Positions 1-8,317 of a stretch of DNA of 64,000 nt are shown piece by piece. The stretch comes from Flavobacteriales bacterium (lineage in GTDB: Bacteria > Bacteroidota > Bacteroidia > Flavobacteriales_D > Sanyastnellaceae), in assembly GCA_027491075.1 (NCBI GenBank), contig JAIXWX010000010.1, positions 62,001-126,000 of the forward strand, read 5' to 3'. How positions within the stretch are numbered: position 1 is the first letter of the stretch; each line of letters opens with the position of its first letter. Position numbers and translations under genes: made by a program. The notes under the pieces are model-generated. The model ran no database searches. It was given only the letters and a program-made list of their open reading frames with translations, and was not told the origin of the DNA.

Positions 1-44
1 CGGCTGAAAAAGAAAAACCCATCAATAAGGAAGCAATAGAAGAT

Positions 45-875
45 ATGGCAAGTAAAACTTCACCGCGTCTAGCCTTCATGGAAGGTGATGATGCTAAAAA
101 AGGCGTGAGCGTAGAAGCAAAGCTCCGCGCCCTGTATGACATTCAACTAATCGATTCTAGAATCGATAAAATCCGTGCAATGCGCGGAGAATTGCCACTG
201 GAAGTAGAAGATTTGGAAGATGAAGTAGCGGGATTGGAAACAAGAATCTCCAATACACAAACTGAAATCACCAACTTAGACAATGAAATCAATGGAAAGA
301 AAAACGGTATCAAAGATGCCGAAGCGTTGATCAAGAAATACAAAGAGCAGTTGAACAAGGTGAAGAACAACCGCGAATTTGAAAGTTTAAATAAGGAAAT
401 TGAATTTCAAGAATTAGAAATTCAACTTCACGAAAAGCGCATCAGAGAGTTCAAGGCTCAGCTCACACAGAAGTCTGAATTGCTTGCAGCTGCTGAGCAG
501 AAGCTTGCTGAACGTGGCAACGATTTGAAAGTGAAGAAAACCGAATTGGACGAAATCATTTCTGAAACGAAGAAAGAAGAAGATTTTCTTCGTGCAAAAA
601 GCGACGAGGCCAAGCAATTGATTGATCAGCGTTTGTTGGATGCTTATGAGCGTATTCGCAGCGGTGCTCAAAATGGATTGGCTGTTGTACCTATTGAAAG
701 AGAAGCTAGCGCAGGTTCTTTCATTCAAATTCCACCGCAGAAGCAAATGGATGTTGCTGCGCGCAAGAAAGTCATCGTTGATGAGCACAGCGGTCGTATC
801 CTCGTAGATGGGGATTTGGCACGAGAAGAACAAGAAAGAATCGATTCTCTTCTTGCGAAAGAATTAGGAAAATAA
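45..875 (+). CDS. COG1579-type coiled-coil protein with degenerate zinc ribbon
   Basis: A 276-residue protein of the zinc-ribbon family COG1579, found in nearly all Bacteroidota; its exact role is not established. Residues about 25-200 are a long charged heptad-rich helix, predicted to form a coiled-coil hairpin. The C-terminal 60 residues align with the family's zinc ribbon (IPPQ..., ...EHSGRILVD), but the four expected cysteines read Ser222, Ser225, Asp246 and Ser249, so zinc binding looks lost. The frame stays open to the left edge of the window, so a start upstream of the ATG at 45 cannot be excluded. The family usually begins just before VEAKLRALYDIQ, so the first 20 or so residues here are extra. 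In relatives a Nif3-family gene lies upstream; that position is outside the window. Family call firm, start uncertain. Confidence 0.85.
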   Translation: MASKTSPRLAFMEGDDAKKGVSVEAKLRALYDIQLIDSRIDKIRAMRGELPLEVEDLEDEVAGLETRISNTQTEITNLDNEINGKKNGIKDAEALIKKYKEQLNKVKNNREFESLNKEIEFQELEIQLHEKRIREFKAQLTQKSELLAAAEQKLAERGNDLKVKKTELDEIISETKKEEDFLRAKSDEAKQLIDQRLLDAYERIRSGAQNGLAVVPIEREASAGSFIQIPPQKQMDVAARKKVIVDEHSGRILVDGDLAREEQERIDSLLAKELGK

Positions 876-897
876 AAAATCCCAAATCGAATCAAAG

Positions 898-924
898 AAA
901 CCGCCTCGAAAGGGCGGTTTTTTT
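898..924 (+). terminator. Rho-independent terminator
   Basis: An 8-bp stem (AAACCGCC paired with GGCGGTTT) with a short loop and a run of seven T lies 22 bases after the stop codon of the COG1579 gene. Confidence 0.9.
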
Positions 925-940
925 ATGCGCAAAGGGGGAC

Positions 941-1229
941 AATTCGCAAAGGGGGAATTCGCAAAGGGATAATTCGCAATGGGGAATTCGCAAAGGGGGG
1001 AATTCGCAAGGGGGAATTCGCAAAGGGGGAATTCGCAAGGGGGAATTCGCAAGGGGGAATTCGCAAGGGGGGAATTCGCAAGGGGGAATTCGCAAGGGGG
1101 AATTCGCAAAGGGGAATTCGCAAGGGGGAATTCGCAAGGGGGAATTCGCAAGGGGGGAATTCGCAAGGGGGAATTCGCAAAGGGATAATTCGCAATGGGG
1201 AATTCGCAATGGGGAATTCGCAAGGAGGG
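941..1229. repeat. Tandem array, 20 units of AATTCGCAA plus G-run
   Basis: Twenty copies of AATTCGCAA are each followed by four to six G, sometimes with A or T changes, giving a period of 14-16 bp. It fills most of the gap between two convergent genes (876-1302). Each full unit creates a GAATTC site. Two copies of the inverted core TTGCGAAT follow at 1257-1264 and 1271-1278. The array contains no stop in several frames, so long spurious reading frames cross it. Related arrays lie at 5998-6210 and 8117-8203. Confidence 0.95.
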
Positions 1230-1302
1230 ATTCACATGAGCATCGCGAATTAGAAATTGCGAATAAGTAGTTGCGAATCAGTCATCGCTCACTCCATTTT
1301 AT

Positions 1303-2793
1303 CTACCCTAGCTTGCCCTGCGCCCATGCTTCGAAGTCGAAATATTTAAACACGATTTCATTTTCTGCCTCTTGCTTCAATATCTTCAACTCATTGTGGA
1401 AAGCAGTGAATTGTTTCTTTCTCTCCGATTCCGATTGATTTCTGATGAGCTTTTTGAAATAATCAATGATCATCTTCTCCATTGGAAAATCGCGCTCTCT
1501 TTTTTGAAGATAGCGAGAAGTGGACTTAATGGTGTATTCCAATAAATCAAAATTGCCTAATTCAAAGTGTATCGCCAAATTGAAAAGGCGTGCATAACTG
1601 TAGATGTCTTGACGCAAGGTATTCTCATTGTCATTAAGTACCTTGTTGATCCAGTAGAGTGCCTTGTTGTATTGTTTCGCGCCAAAATAGATGTATGCAA
1701 ATTGATAGAAGAAACTAAGTTCGTGCTCTTTGTGCATTTTTCCTTCGAACTCTGCCAGTCGTTGCATGATCGCTTCTGCCGCATTGATACCATTGACAAA
1801 GTCTGCAGTGTAGTGATATAGTTCTAACTCAGAAAGACCCGCACTTCTGAAAATACTCACTTGTGTATCCACATGATGGAATCCATCCATCTCTCCAAGG
1901 TTCTTCAAGGTCTCGATATTTGTTCGCGCTTCATCGAATTGCCCTTGATCCAACATACAGGTGATCATGTTGGCCATGGTTCGAATGTAACGTTTGGGTA
2001 AATCACTGCGCAAATGATCCGCTTCGTCGAGGATTTGCTTCACCCGTTTGAACTTTTCCAAGGCGGTTTTGTAATCTCCATTGGCCAGATTGCAAAAGCC
2101 TTGGGTATAGTAGCAAATGGAGGCCGCCCGCTTTGAAAGAGCCGTATTCTTTCCCTTGATCAAGGGGTGATTGACGATTTCATCCACGATGTTTCTGTTC
2201 TCTTCAGTGCGTGCATATCCCCCACTCCGAAATACGTAATTGATTTTAGAATACAAAACATGGTATTCTGCAAGATTGCGCAACTGGTCGATTACCTTCT
2301 GTTCTTCTTCAATTAAGGCATCGATGTCCTTGTTGAATTGCCCATCTTCAAAGGCCTCTTCCATCAAGGTTTTCTCCCAATTGATTAATTCAAAAACATA
2401 GTAGAACTTCTCATATTTAACAGCAAGCTTCTTGGCTCTCAACAAAAACTTATTGCATTCATCAAATAATGCTTTGTTATAAAGAATTTCAATGTTCTTT
2501 ATTTCTTGTTTGAGAATGCTAGAAATACTCGTATCGCTGTAATAACTTCTCAGCGCTTTTAAGATCAACTTGTACAGGTGATTCTTCTCGCTTGGAAGAT
2601 GTTTGATGAATTTTTCTCCTTTGAAAACCTTTTTAATGGCCTCCTCGTCGTACTCGTCCATTCGGTCGACACAATCAAAAAGACGAACGTAGTTCTTGTC
2701 ACCACTTTGAAGGGCGCTCTGCAACTTAAAAAAACGTTTTTCGCTCTTCGTTAAGGTCTTGATAAGATCAAAAAGTTCATTGCTCGGTTTCAT
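1303..2793 (-). CDS. Helical-repeat (TPR-like) protein of unknown function
   Basis: A 496-residue, probably cytoplasmic protein with no signal peptide or membrane segment. It is almost entirely alpha-helical, with repeated helix pairs of about 34-40 residues, such as those around YYTQGFCNLANGDYKTALEK (about residues 227-246) and the segment around YFGAKQYNKALYWINKVL. These have the small-large residue pattern of tetratricopeptide repeats. The N-terminal part (residues 1-100) is a separate charged helical segment. I know similar proteins only as uncharacterised Bacteroidota proteins. TPR folds usually mediate protein contacts, but no partner can be inferred here because the gene stands alone: convergent with the gene on its left and divergent from the peptidase on its right. 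Confidence 0.85.
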   Translation of the reverse strand: MKPSNELFDLIKTLTKSEKRFFKLQSALQSGDKNYVRLFDCVDRMDEYDEEAIKKVFKGEKFIKHLPSEKNHLYKLILKALRSYYSDTSISSILKQEIKNIEILYNKALFDECNKFLLRAKKLAVKYEKFYYVFELINWEKTLMEEAFEDGQFNKDIDALIEEEQKVIDQLRNLAEYHVLYSKINYVFRSGGYARTEENRNIVDEIVNHPLIKGKNTALSKRAASICYYTQGFCNLANGDYKTALEKFKRVKQILDEADHLRSDLPKRYIRTMANMITCMLDQGQFDEARTNIETLKNLGEMDGFHHVDTQVSIFRSAGLSELELYHYTADFVNGINAAEAIMQRLAEFEGKMHKEHELSFFYQFAYIYFGAKQYNKALYWINKVLNDNENTLRQDIYSYARLFNLAIHFELGNFDLLEYTIKSTSRYLQKRERDFPMEKMIIDYFKKLIRNQSESERKKQFTAFHNELKILKQEAENEIVFKYFDFEAWAQGKLG

Positions 2794-2811
2794 ATCTTGC
2801 GGTTAGGATTC

Positions 2812-2819
2812 CAAATATA
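2812..2819 (-). promoter_or_regulatory. Bacteroidota -7 element (TATATTTG) of the TPR-like gene
   Basis: On the minus strand TATATTTG matches the consensus TAnnTTTG and lies 18 bases before the ATG at 2793. No good -33 TTTG is found at the usual 19-base spacing, so this is a partial match. Confidence 0.45.
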
Positions 2820-2899
2820 AAAGTACACCTAAGGAAAGCTACTCCCTACTTTTTCTTCAAAAAAAAGAGATTATATTCGACTCCCTAATATCCAAAGCC

Positions 2900-5296
2900 A
2901 TGCGATTGTTCGCCGTTGTCCTCTTTTATTTTACGTGCCTCCTGGGCCATTCGCAACATATGTGCAGCCACCGTTCGGGCGGGGGCGCTGGTTTCTTTAC
3001 AGATCCTGGAAATTCACGCAGTGACTCCATCGATGTGGCCAATTATGGGATTTATCTCGACATGACCGAGATGGACAATGGCATTCTAAAGGGGCATTGC
3101 GATGTGCTTTTCTCCTCCAAAATAGATGACTTGAACGAGTTACATCTCGATCTACAGGCACTAACAGTGGATTCTGTGCTATACGAAGGGAATCCTCTTG
3201 CTTTTACACACCTTGGATTTTCACTCAAGATACATCTTAGCACTCCAATGCTTTTGGGAGAAAGTCGAAGCATTCGCGTTTACTATGGCGGCAATCCTGA
3301 CACCGATGCGATTTTTGGTGGCTTCTACCATCAAGGAAATTACGCATACAACTTAGGCGTAGGATTTATAGCGGATCCACATAATTTTGGTCGTGCATGG
3401 TTTCCGTGTGTCGACAATTTTGTGGAACGGAGCACTTACACCATCAACGTGCTCACCAATGAAGGTCGCACTGCATACTGCGGAGGCTTGCCAGTTGAGA
3501 CTATTGCAGTAGGGCAAGACAGCTTACTTACTCTTTGGCACTTGTCTGAAGAAATTCCAACCTATTTGGCATCCGTTGCTGTGAGCGATTACACGCATGT
3601 AGATTGGAGTTATGAAAAGCAAAACGGAGAAACGGTTCCCGTCTATCTCGCCTCACGCGCAGCCGATACCACTGCGTTTAAAGGTTCTATGGTGAATCTA
3701 CTCGAATGGTTGGATGTTTCTGAAAGTCTATTTGGAGAATACCAGTGGTCCCGAGCTGGCTATGTGGCAGTTCCTTTCAATGGTGGAGCAATGGAACATG
3801 CAACCAACATTGCCTATCCCCTTTTCGCAATCGACGGGACGGACGCATTTGGAACACTCATGGCTCACGAACTTTCTCACCACTGGTGGGGAGATTTGGT
3901 AACCTGCGAAACAGCCGAGGACATGTGGCTCAACGAAGGATGGGCTTCTTATAATGAAGCTCTTTATTTAGAAAACATATACGACTATAGTTCATTCCGA
4001 ACTTACATGCGGGCGAATCATAAAGATGTTTTGCAGAATGCACACGACATGGACGGAGGCTATTATCCTGTTGCTGGTGTTCCGCATGAATTGGTGTATG
4101 GTGCGCATGTATACAACAAAGGAGCGCTTGTGGCCCATAGCTTGCGCGGATATATGGGTGATGAAGCTTTCTTTCAAGCATGCACCGATTTTCTCAGCAC
4201 CCATGCTTTTACCTCGATCACTAGTTTAGAGATGCGCGATTTTTTTCAGCTTTATACCGATAAAAATCTTACTTCATTCTTTAACCAATGGGTTTTTGCT
4301 CCAGGCTTTCCTGAGTTTCGTATTCATCACTGGGAACAAAATGGAGAAGTAGTTCAACTCGATCTAGAATCTTTTACGCACAACGCTCCTGAACCGCATA
4401 CCAATATACCCATTGAGGTGACATTGACCGATTGGGCGGGTAATACGCAGCGCACAGAAGTGGTGCTCGACGATTCATTCGGTTCGTTTGAAATTCCCCT
4501 TACGGAAAACTTCAATGTCGTTTCGGTGCTGCTCAATCAAGAGGAGAAAATTACACCGGCCATCTTACCAGAAACCAGAATTCGCTATACTACTGGAATC
4601 GCTGCCTTCAATCAAGCGCTGATGGATGTCAACGTCCAAGATCTTGCTGGAAACGACAGCGTGATCATTCATATCGAGAACCATTGGGCTACGGCGCATT
4701 CTCCTGCGTTTATTCCAGGAACAGACCTCTTTGTTTCTCCTGATCGATGGTGGTTGGTGGACGGAAAATTTGATGGTGCGCAACTTCGCGGTACGATTCG
4801 TTTTTACGGAAGCGAAACCAATCCAAATTATTTTGATCCGCAATTTTTCACTTATCTAGAAACAACCTCCTTGACGGAAAACGACATCAAGTGTTTCTAT
4901 CGTGTGGACGGCACACAACCGTGGCAAGAGTGGAGCGATTATTCGATCGAAACTCTTGGCAACAATACCAATTGGGACGGTCGCGTGCGCATCAACAACA
5001 TGCAGAAAGGACAATACTGTTTTGGCGTCAATACCGGAGTCATTGGTCTAGAAGAACAAAAGAATGCACTGGGTTGTAGTGTTTACACAGATCGTCAAAA
5101 TCAATTGCATATTCAAACTGCCTCTATGCATTATGATGTGCGTCTTTATGACCGCTATGGTCGCCTGGTAAAATCAGCATTATCGATGAGCGGCAATGCT
5201 TTGATTTCACTTCAAGAACTTGCAACAGGAACCTATAGCGTTGTTTTAAAAGAGCAAGACGGAACGACGAAAACGTTTCATATTTTCCATCCATGA
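2900..5296 (+). CDS. Secreted M1-family metallopeptidase with T9SS sorting domain
   Basis: A 798-residue zinc aminopeptidase-like enzyme. Residues 1-19 form a signal peptide ending near GHSQ. An N-terminal beta domain (about 40-230) precedes the catalytic domain. The zinc site is HELSH near residue 322 followed 18 residues later by E in WLNEGWASY, the HExxH-x18-E signature of family M1. The substrate-binding GAMEN motif reads GAMEH. The last 75 residues (VRLYDRYGRLVKS...LATGTYSVVL) are a type A T9SS sorting domain, so the protein should cross the outer membrane and be released or anchored at the surface. Likely role: trimming extracellular peptides. Its stop overlaps the next start by four bases (ATGA), suggesting translational coupling. 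Start chosen because it gives the signal peptide. Confidence 0.93.
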   Translation: MRLFAVVLFYFTCLLGHSQHMCSHRSGGGAGFFTDPGNSRSDSIDVANYGIYLDMTEMDNGILKGHCDVLFSSKIDDLNELHLDLQALTVDSVLYEGNPLAFTHLGFSLKIHLSTPMLLGESRSIRVYYGGNPDTDAIFGGFYHQGNYAYNLGVGFIADPHNFGRAWFPCVDNFVERSTYTINVLTNEGRTAYCGGLPVETIAVGQDSLLTLWHLSEEIPTYLASVAVSDYTHVDWSYEKQNGETVPVYLASRAADTTAFKGSMVNLLEWLDVSESLFGEYQWSRAGYVAVPFNGGAMEHATNIAYPLFAIDGTDAFGTLMAHELSHHWWGDLVTCETAEDMWLNEGWASYNEALYLENIYDYSSFRTYMRANHKDVLQNAHDMDGGYYPVAGVPHELVYGAHVYNKGALVAHSLRGYMGDEAFFQACTDFLSTHAFTSITSLEMRDFFQLYTDKNLTSFFNQWVFAPGFPEFRIHHWEQNGEVVQLDLESFTHNAPEPHTNIPIEVTLTDWAGNTQRTEVVLDDSFGSFEIPLTENFNVVSVLLNQEEKITPAILPETRIRYTTGIAAFNQALMDVNVQDLAGNDSVIIHIENHWATAHSPAFIPGTDLFVSPDRWWLVDGKFDGAQLRGTIRFYGSETNPNYFDPQFFTYLETTSLTENDIKCFYRVDGTQPWQEWSDYSIETLGNNTNWDGRVRINNMQKGQYCFGVNTGVIGLEEQKNALGCSVYTDRQNQLHIQTASMHYDVRLYDRYGRLVKSALSMSGNALISLQELATGTYSVVLKEQDGTTKTFHIFHP

Positions 5297-5997
5297 CCGA
5301 TTACAACCCTAATTCTCGTCGCTATTGGTTGTTTATTTTCCTCGCAGGATTGTTTGTGACCAATGCGATTACCGCTGAATTAATTTCCAATAAACTAGTA
5401 GAGATTCCCTTTAGTTTTTCGCTTTTTGGAAAACAATTTGGACCCTTTGTGACCATCGTCGGCATCCTTCCGTGGCCCGTGGTGTTTCTCTTGACCGATT
5501 TGATCAATGAGTTTTACGGCCAAAAAGCGATACGTCGCTTGAGCTGGATCACCGCGGTCTTGATCTCCTATTGCTTCGTGATCGTGTTGATAGCTTTGCA
5601 CGTCAACACGAAAGAAATCCCTGGTTCCGGCTTAGCCACCGATGAAGAGTTTAGAAAGGTTTTTGGACAAGCACCTTGGGTCATTGCAGGAAGTATAACT
5701 GCGTTTTTATTTTCTCAAATACTCGACGCCACCTTGTTTCATCGTATCAAACAATGGACGGGCAATAAGTACATCGGATTGAGAAGTACAGGCAGCACGA
5801 TGGTGTCGCAGTTGTTTGACAGTTACATTGTTTTGTACATCGGCTTTGTTTTGCCAGGAAGAATGAGCTGGTCGGATTACATGTCCATCGCTCCGACCAA
5901 TTACATTCTAAAACTGATCATCGCCATTTCGCTCACGCCGCTCATTTATCTCGGGCATTACGCTGTTCGGCGTTACCTTGGGGGGAATGAGAATTAG
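5293..5997 (+). CDS. Queuosine precursor transporter (YhhQ/COG1738 family)
   Basis: A 234-residue inner-membrane protein with about six hydrophobic segments. It contains family marks such as NAITAELISNKLVEIP near residue 24 and LLTDLINEFYGQKAIRR near residue 66, typical of COG1738 (DUF165) proteins. These import queuine or pre-queuosine bases used to modify tRNA wobble position 34. The start overlaps the stop of the secreted peptidase (ATGA), so the two are probably one transcript, although no functional link is evident. The family assignment is strong; the exact substrate (preQ0, preQ1 or queuine) cannot be told from sequence. Confidence 0.9.
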   Translation: MTDYNPNSRRYWLFIFLAGLFVTNAITAELISNKLVEIPFSFSLFGKQFGPFVTIVGILPWPVVFLLTDLINEFYGQKAIRRLSWITAVLISYCFVIVLIALHVNTKEIPGSGLATDEEFRKVFGQAPWVIAGSITAFLFSQILDATLFHRIKQWTGNKYIGLRSTGSTMVSQLFDSYIVLYIGFVLPGRMSWSDYMSIAPTNYILKLIIAISLTPLIYLGHYAVRRYLGGNEN

Positions 5998-6210
5998 TGA
6001 TTCGCAGTGACTGATTCGCAATGACTAATTCGAAATGACTAATTCGCAATTTTCAATTCGCAATTCTAAATTCTAAACTCCAAATTCTAAATTTCAAATT
6101 CTAAACTCCAAATTCTAAACTCCAAACTCCAAATTCTAAACTCCAAATTCCAAATTCTAAACTCCAAATTCCAAATTATAAATTCCAAATTCTAAACTCT
6201 AAACTCTAAA
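5998..6210. repeat. Low-complexity array of AATTCGCAA and AATTCTAAACTCC units
   Basis: The whole gap between the convergent transporter and pirin genes is repetitive. It starts with five imperfect ATTCGCAA-type units (5999-6070) and then passes into about 140 bp of alternating AAATTC, TAAACTCC and CAAATTC units. The first part shares its core with the array at 941-1229. The second part matches the arrays at 32935-33065 (inverted) and 33489-33640. No terminator hairpin is seen. Confidence 0.9.
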
Positions 6211-6213
6211 TTG

Positions 6214-7083
6214 TCACTCCTCTAGGAACCCGAATTTTCCTTGGTTGTAGTCTTTGATCGCTTGGTGTATTTCCTCGTAGGTATTCATTAAAAACGGGCC
6301 GTGTGCTGCAATGGGTTCGTTGAGACCTTGACCGCTGAGAAGTAATAGCTGCGCGCCGCTCTGGGATTTCAAATGGATGTCCGTTCCGCTATTTTGAAAC
6401 AATACGAATTGATTTTCTTCCGCGAAATAATCCTCTTGAAGATTTACGTTTCCATCTACGACAAGAATTCCTGTATTGAAGGTTTCTTCCAAACCGAATG
6501 AATATTCGGCTCCGGCTTGAAGTTCAATGACGGCCATGACGATTGGAGAAAAAGTAGATGCGGGTCCTGTTTTTCCTTCTATTTCTCCTGCGATGAGCCG
6601 CACCTCTACTCCATAGTGTTTAATGGTAGTCATTTGTTCTTTTGAAATCCCTTGGTATTTGGGGGCCGTCATCTTATCCTTCGCGGGCAAGTTGACCCAG
6701 AGTTGCACCATTTGAAAGAGTCCTCCCGTCTTACTGAACGTTTCATCGTGATATTCTTTGTGCAACACGCCCGATCCGGCGGTCATCCATTGGACACCGC
6801 CTTCCGTGATCACTCCGCTGTTGCCCGCACTGTCATGATGGGCCACGCGACCGTGGAAAGCAATCGTTACCGTTTCAAAACCACGGTGTGGATGTACACC
6901 GACTCCGCGAGGTTTGTCGGTGGGGGAAAACTCTACCTTCGAGTTATAATCCATCAGAAAAAACGGACTCATGCGGTCTTGCGGCATATCATATCCGCTG
7001 GGAAAGAAGTTGTGAACTCTGAAACCATCTCCCACCATATGCGGTGCGGGAGGCGGAAGGATTTGTTGGATGGGTTTTCGCAT
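6214..7083 (-). CDS. Pirin family protein
   Basis: A 289-residue bicupin of the pirin (YhaK/YhhW) family. The N-terminal cupin carries the metal-site pattern: HPHRGFETV near residues 85-93 gives two histidines, and GVLHKEY near residue 130 gives the third histidine and the glutamate. The second cupin (about 180-260) matches the pirin C-terminal domain. Bacterial pirins bind Fe or a similar metal, and some have quercetin 2,3-dioxygenase activity; the natural substrate is generally unknown. The protein lacks a signal sequence and should be cytoplasmic. It is transcribed toward the low-complexity array and has no obvious operon partner. Confidence 0.93.
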   Translation of the reverse strand: MRKPIQQILPPPAPHMVGDGFRVHNFFPSGYDMPQDRMSPFFLMDYNSKVEFSPTDKPRGVGVHPHRGFETVTIAFHGRVAHHDSAGNSGVITEGGVQWMTAGSGVLHKEYHDETFSKTGGLFQMVQLWVNLPAKDKMTAPKYQGISKEQMTTIKHYGVEVRLIAGEIEGKTGPASTFSPIVMAVIELQAGAEYSFGLEETFNTGILVVDGNVNLQEDYFAEENQFVLFQNSGTDIHLKSQSGAQLLLLSGQGLNEPIAAHGPFLMNTYEEIHQAIKDYNQGKFGFLEE

Positions 7084-7119
7084 TGCGCGAAATTAAAGGA
7101 AGTCCTCTTCTCTTCATCG

Positions 7120-7380
7120 TAGCGTTCTATCTTTTCTTTTTCCTTCTGTTTCTCATTCTGTTTCTCCTTCTATCGTCATTCTCATTCTGTTTCTGTTTCT
7201 CATTCTTAACGCATTTCTCATCTTTAAACGTTTACAGCGGGGCGAGGGTAGGTGAAGAATGAGAATGACAATCACAATGAGAATGACAATCAGAATGAGA
7301 ATGACGAGAGGAGGAGGAGGACGTGTAGAATTAGAATGACAATCACAATGAGAATGACGAGAGGAGTATGAGATTTAGAG
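7120..7380. repeat. Opposed purine/pyrimidine low-complexity arms
   Basis: The 308-bp gap 7084-7391 has a pyrimidine-rich arm (about 7120-7215, TTTCTCATTCTG-like units) and a purine-rich arm (about 7256-7360, GAATGAGAATGACAATCA-like units), separated by about 45 bases. The arms are inverted copies: 7174-7189 is the perfect reverse complement of 7291-7306 (16 bp), with many shorter matches. The gap holds no gene that I can support. Confidence 0.85.
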
Positions 7381-7391
7381 TTCTAAGAGAT

Positions 7392-8054
7392 CTAGAGTTC
7401 AATTAAATGGAAGCGGGCGAATAACTCCTCAGAATACCAATTGAGTTCTTTCGTTTTTTGGATGGCTTCTAGATGTAGCGGATTCTTATACGCATAGGCG
7501 CGCATGTGTTCTTGCGACTCCCATACACTGAGCGTTGCTTGCAGAAGAAGGGGAAACTCACCGACGCCGATGCTGAATAACCGACCATTGACGTGTTGTA
7601 AAGCCTCGGTGGTTTTGGGTACGAAATCCCAAAACTTCTTGACCATTCTCCACTTGATACGCGCTCTGGTCAAAACGAGGATTTGACCATCTTCTACAAC
7701 CAAATCTTTTCTCACTTCAAAAGGTTGAACGCCGCTCCACTTGCCGTGGACTTGATAAGCCACGCCGTAGCGTTTTTCCACATGCTCCGACATTTTGCAA
7801 TACCTGGAGAACAATCGATTGTTCGCTTCAAATGCTTTGAGATTTTCTACATGGTCCCAAACCATGATAGCAGCGTAAACTTTAAAATTCGGCGACAATC
7901 CGAATCCTCCAGTTCCTCCCCCACTGCCCATTACCTTCACGAAGCGGCATCCTTTCGCCCTTCTAAACAGTACGGCAGCGTAGGCCATCTTCACCAACGC
8001 GCTGTATTGATATTTCGGCTTGATGGTGAAGACATAGAAGGAAGTTGTTTGCAT
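7392..8054 (-). CDS. CrtA-like (spheroidene monooxygenase-type) protein
   Basis: A protein of about 220 residues resembling the CrtA carotenoid monooxygenase family. Recognisable blocks are the central GCRFVKVMGSGGGTGGFGL (about residues 31-49), PNFKVYAAIMVWD (51-63) and GKWSGVQPFE (about 92-101). CrtA enzymes are heme proteins that introduce keto groups into carotenoids. No other carotenoid gene is in the window, so the substrate is open. The frame runs on to 8198, but residues upstream of 8054 are translated low-complexity array and a short linker. I chose the ATG at 8054 (MQTTSFYVF) because homologues begin about there; 8087 is an alternative. Family call is by motif recall, not by search. 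Confidence 0.72.
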   Translation of the reverse strand: MQTTSFYVFTIKPKYQYSALVKMAYAAVLFRRAKGCRFVKVMGSGGGTGGFGLSPNFKVYAAIMVWDHVENLKAFEANNRLFSRYCKMSEHVEKRYGVAYQVHGKWSGVQPFEVRKDLVVEDGQILVLTRARIKWRMVKKFWDFVPKTTEALQHVNGRLFSIGVGEFPLLLQATLSVWESQEHMRAYAYKNPLHLEAIQKTKELNWYSEELFARFHLIEL

Positions 8055-8116
8055 TTTGTAGGCCGTTACTCGCCCATAACACAACATGGTGGGCAGTAGA
8101 ATGTTCGGAGAGAAGC

Positions 8117-8203
8117 AATTCGCAAGGGGACAAATCGCAATAACTAATTCGCAAGGGGACAATTCGCAATAACTAATTCGCAAGGAAAGGATTCGCAAAG
8201 GGA
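8117..8203. repeat. Short array of AATTCGCAA units
   Basis: Six units of AATTCGCAA or close variants are joined by alternating spacers GGGGACA and TAACT. It belongs to the same family as the array at 941-1229 and lies upstream of the CrtA-like gene, within the 5' extension of its reading frame. The remainder of the gap to 8317 is AT-rich with no gene seen. Confidence 0.9.
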
Positions 8204-8317
8204 AATATGAGTATTTTATCTAATAATACTGTATTATTAGCTTTTAAACTAATAAATTAACATTATCAGTTATTGAACTTATAGTTTTCATTCCGAGTTG
8301 TTCAATGTTCTAATTAA

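Noticed and set aside
941-1229. CRISPR array
   Set aside because: The units are 14-16 bp with no unique spacers, and no cas genes are present.
864-1235. Three long minus-strand frames and one plus-strand frame across the array (CEFPLANSPLRIP-type peptides)
   Set aside because: They are translations of the AATTCGCAA tandem repeat, which lacks stops in several frames; no start signal or domain.
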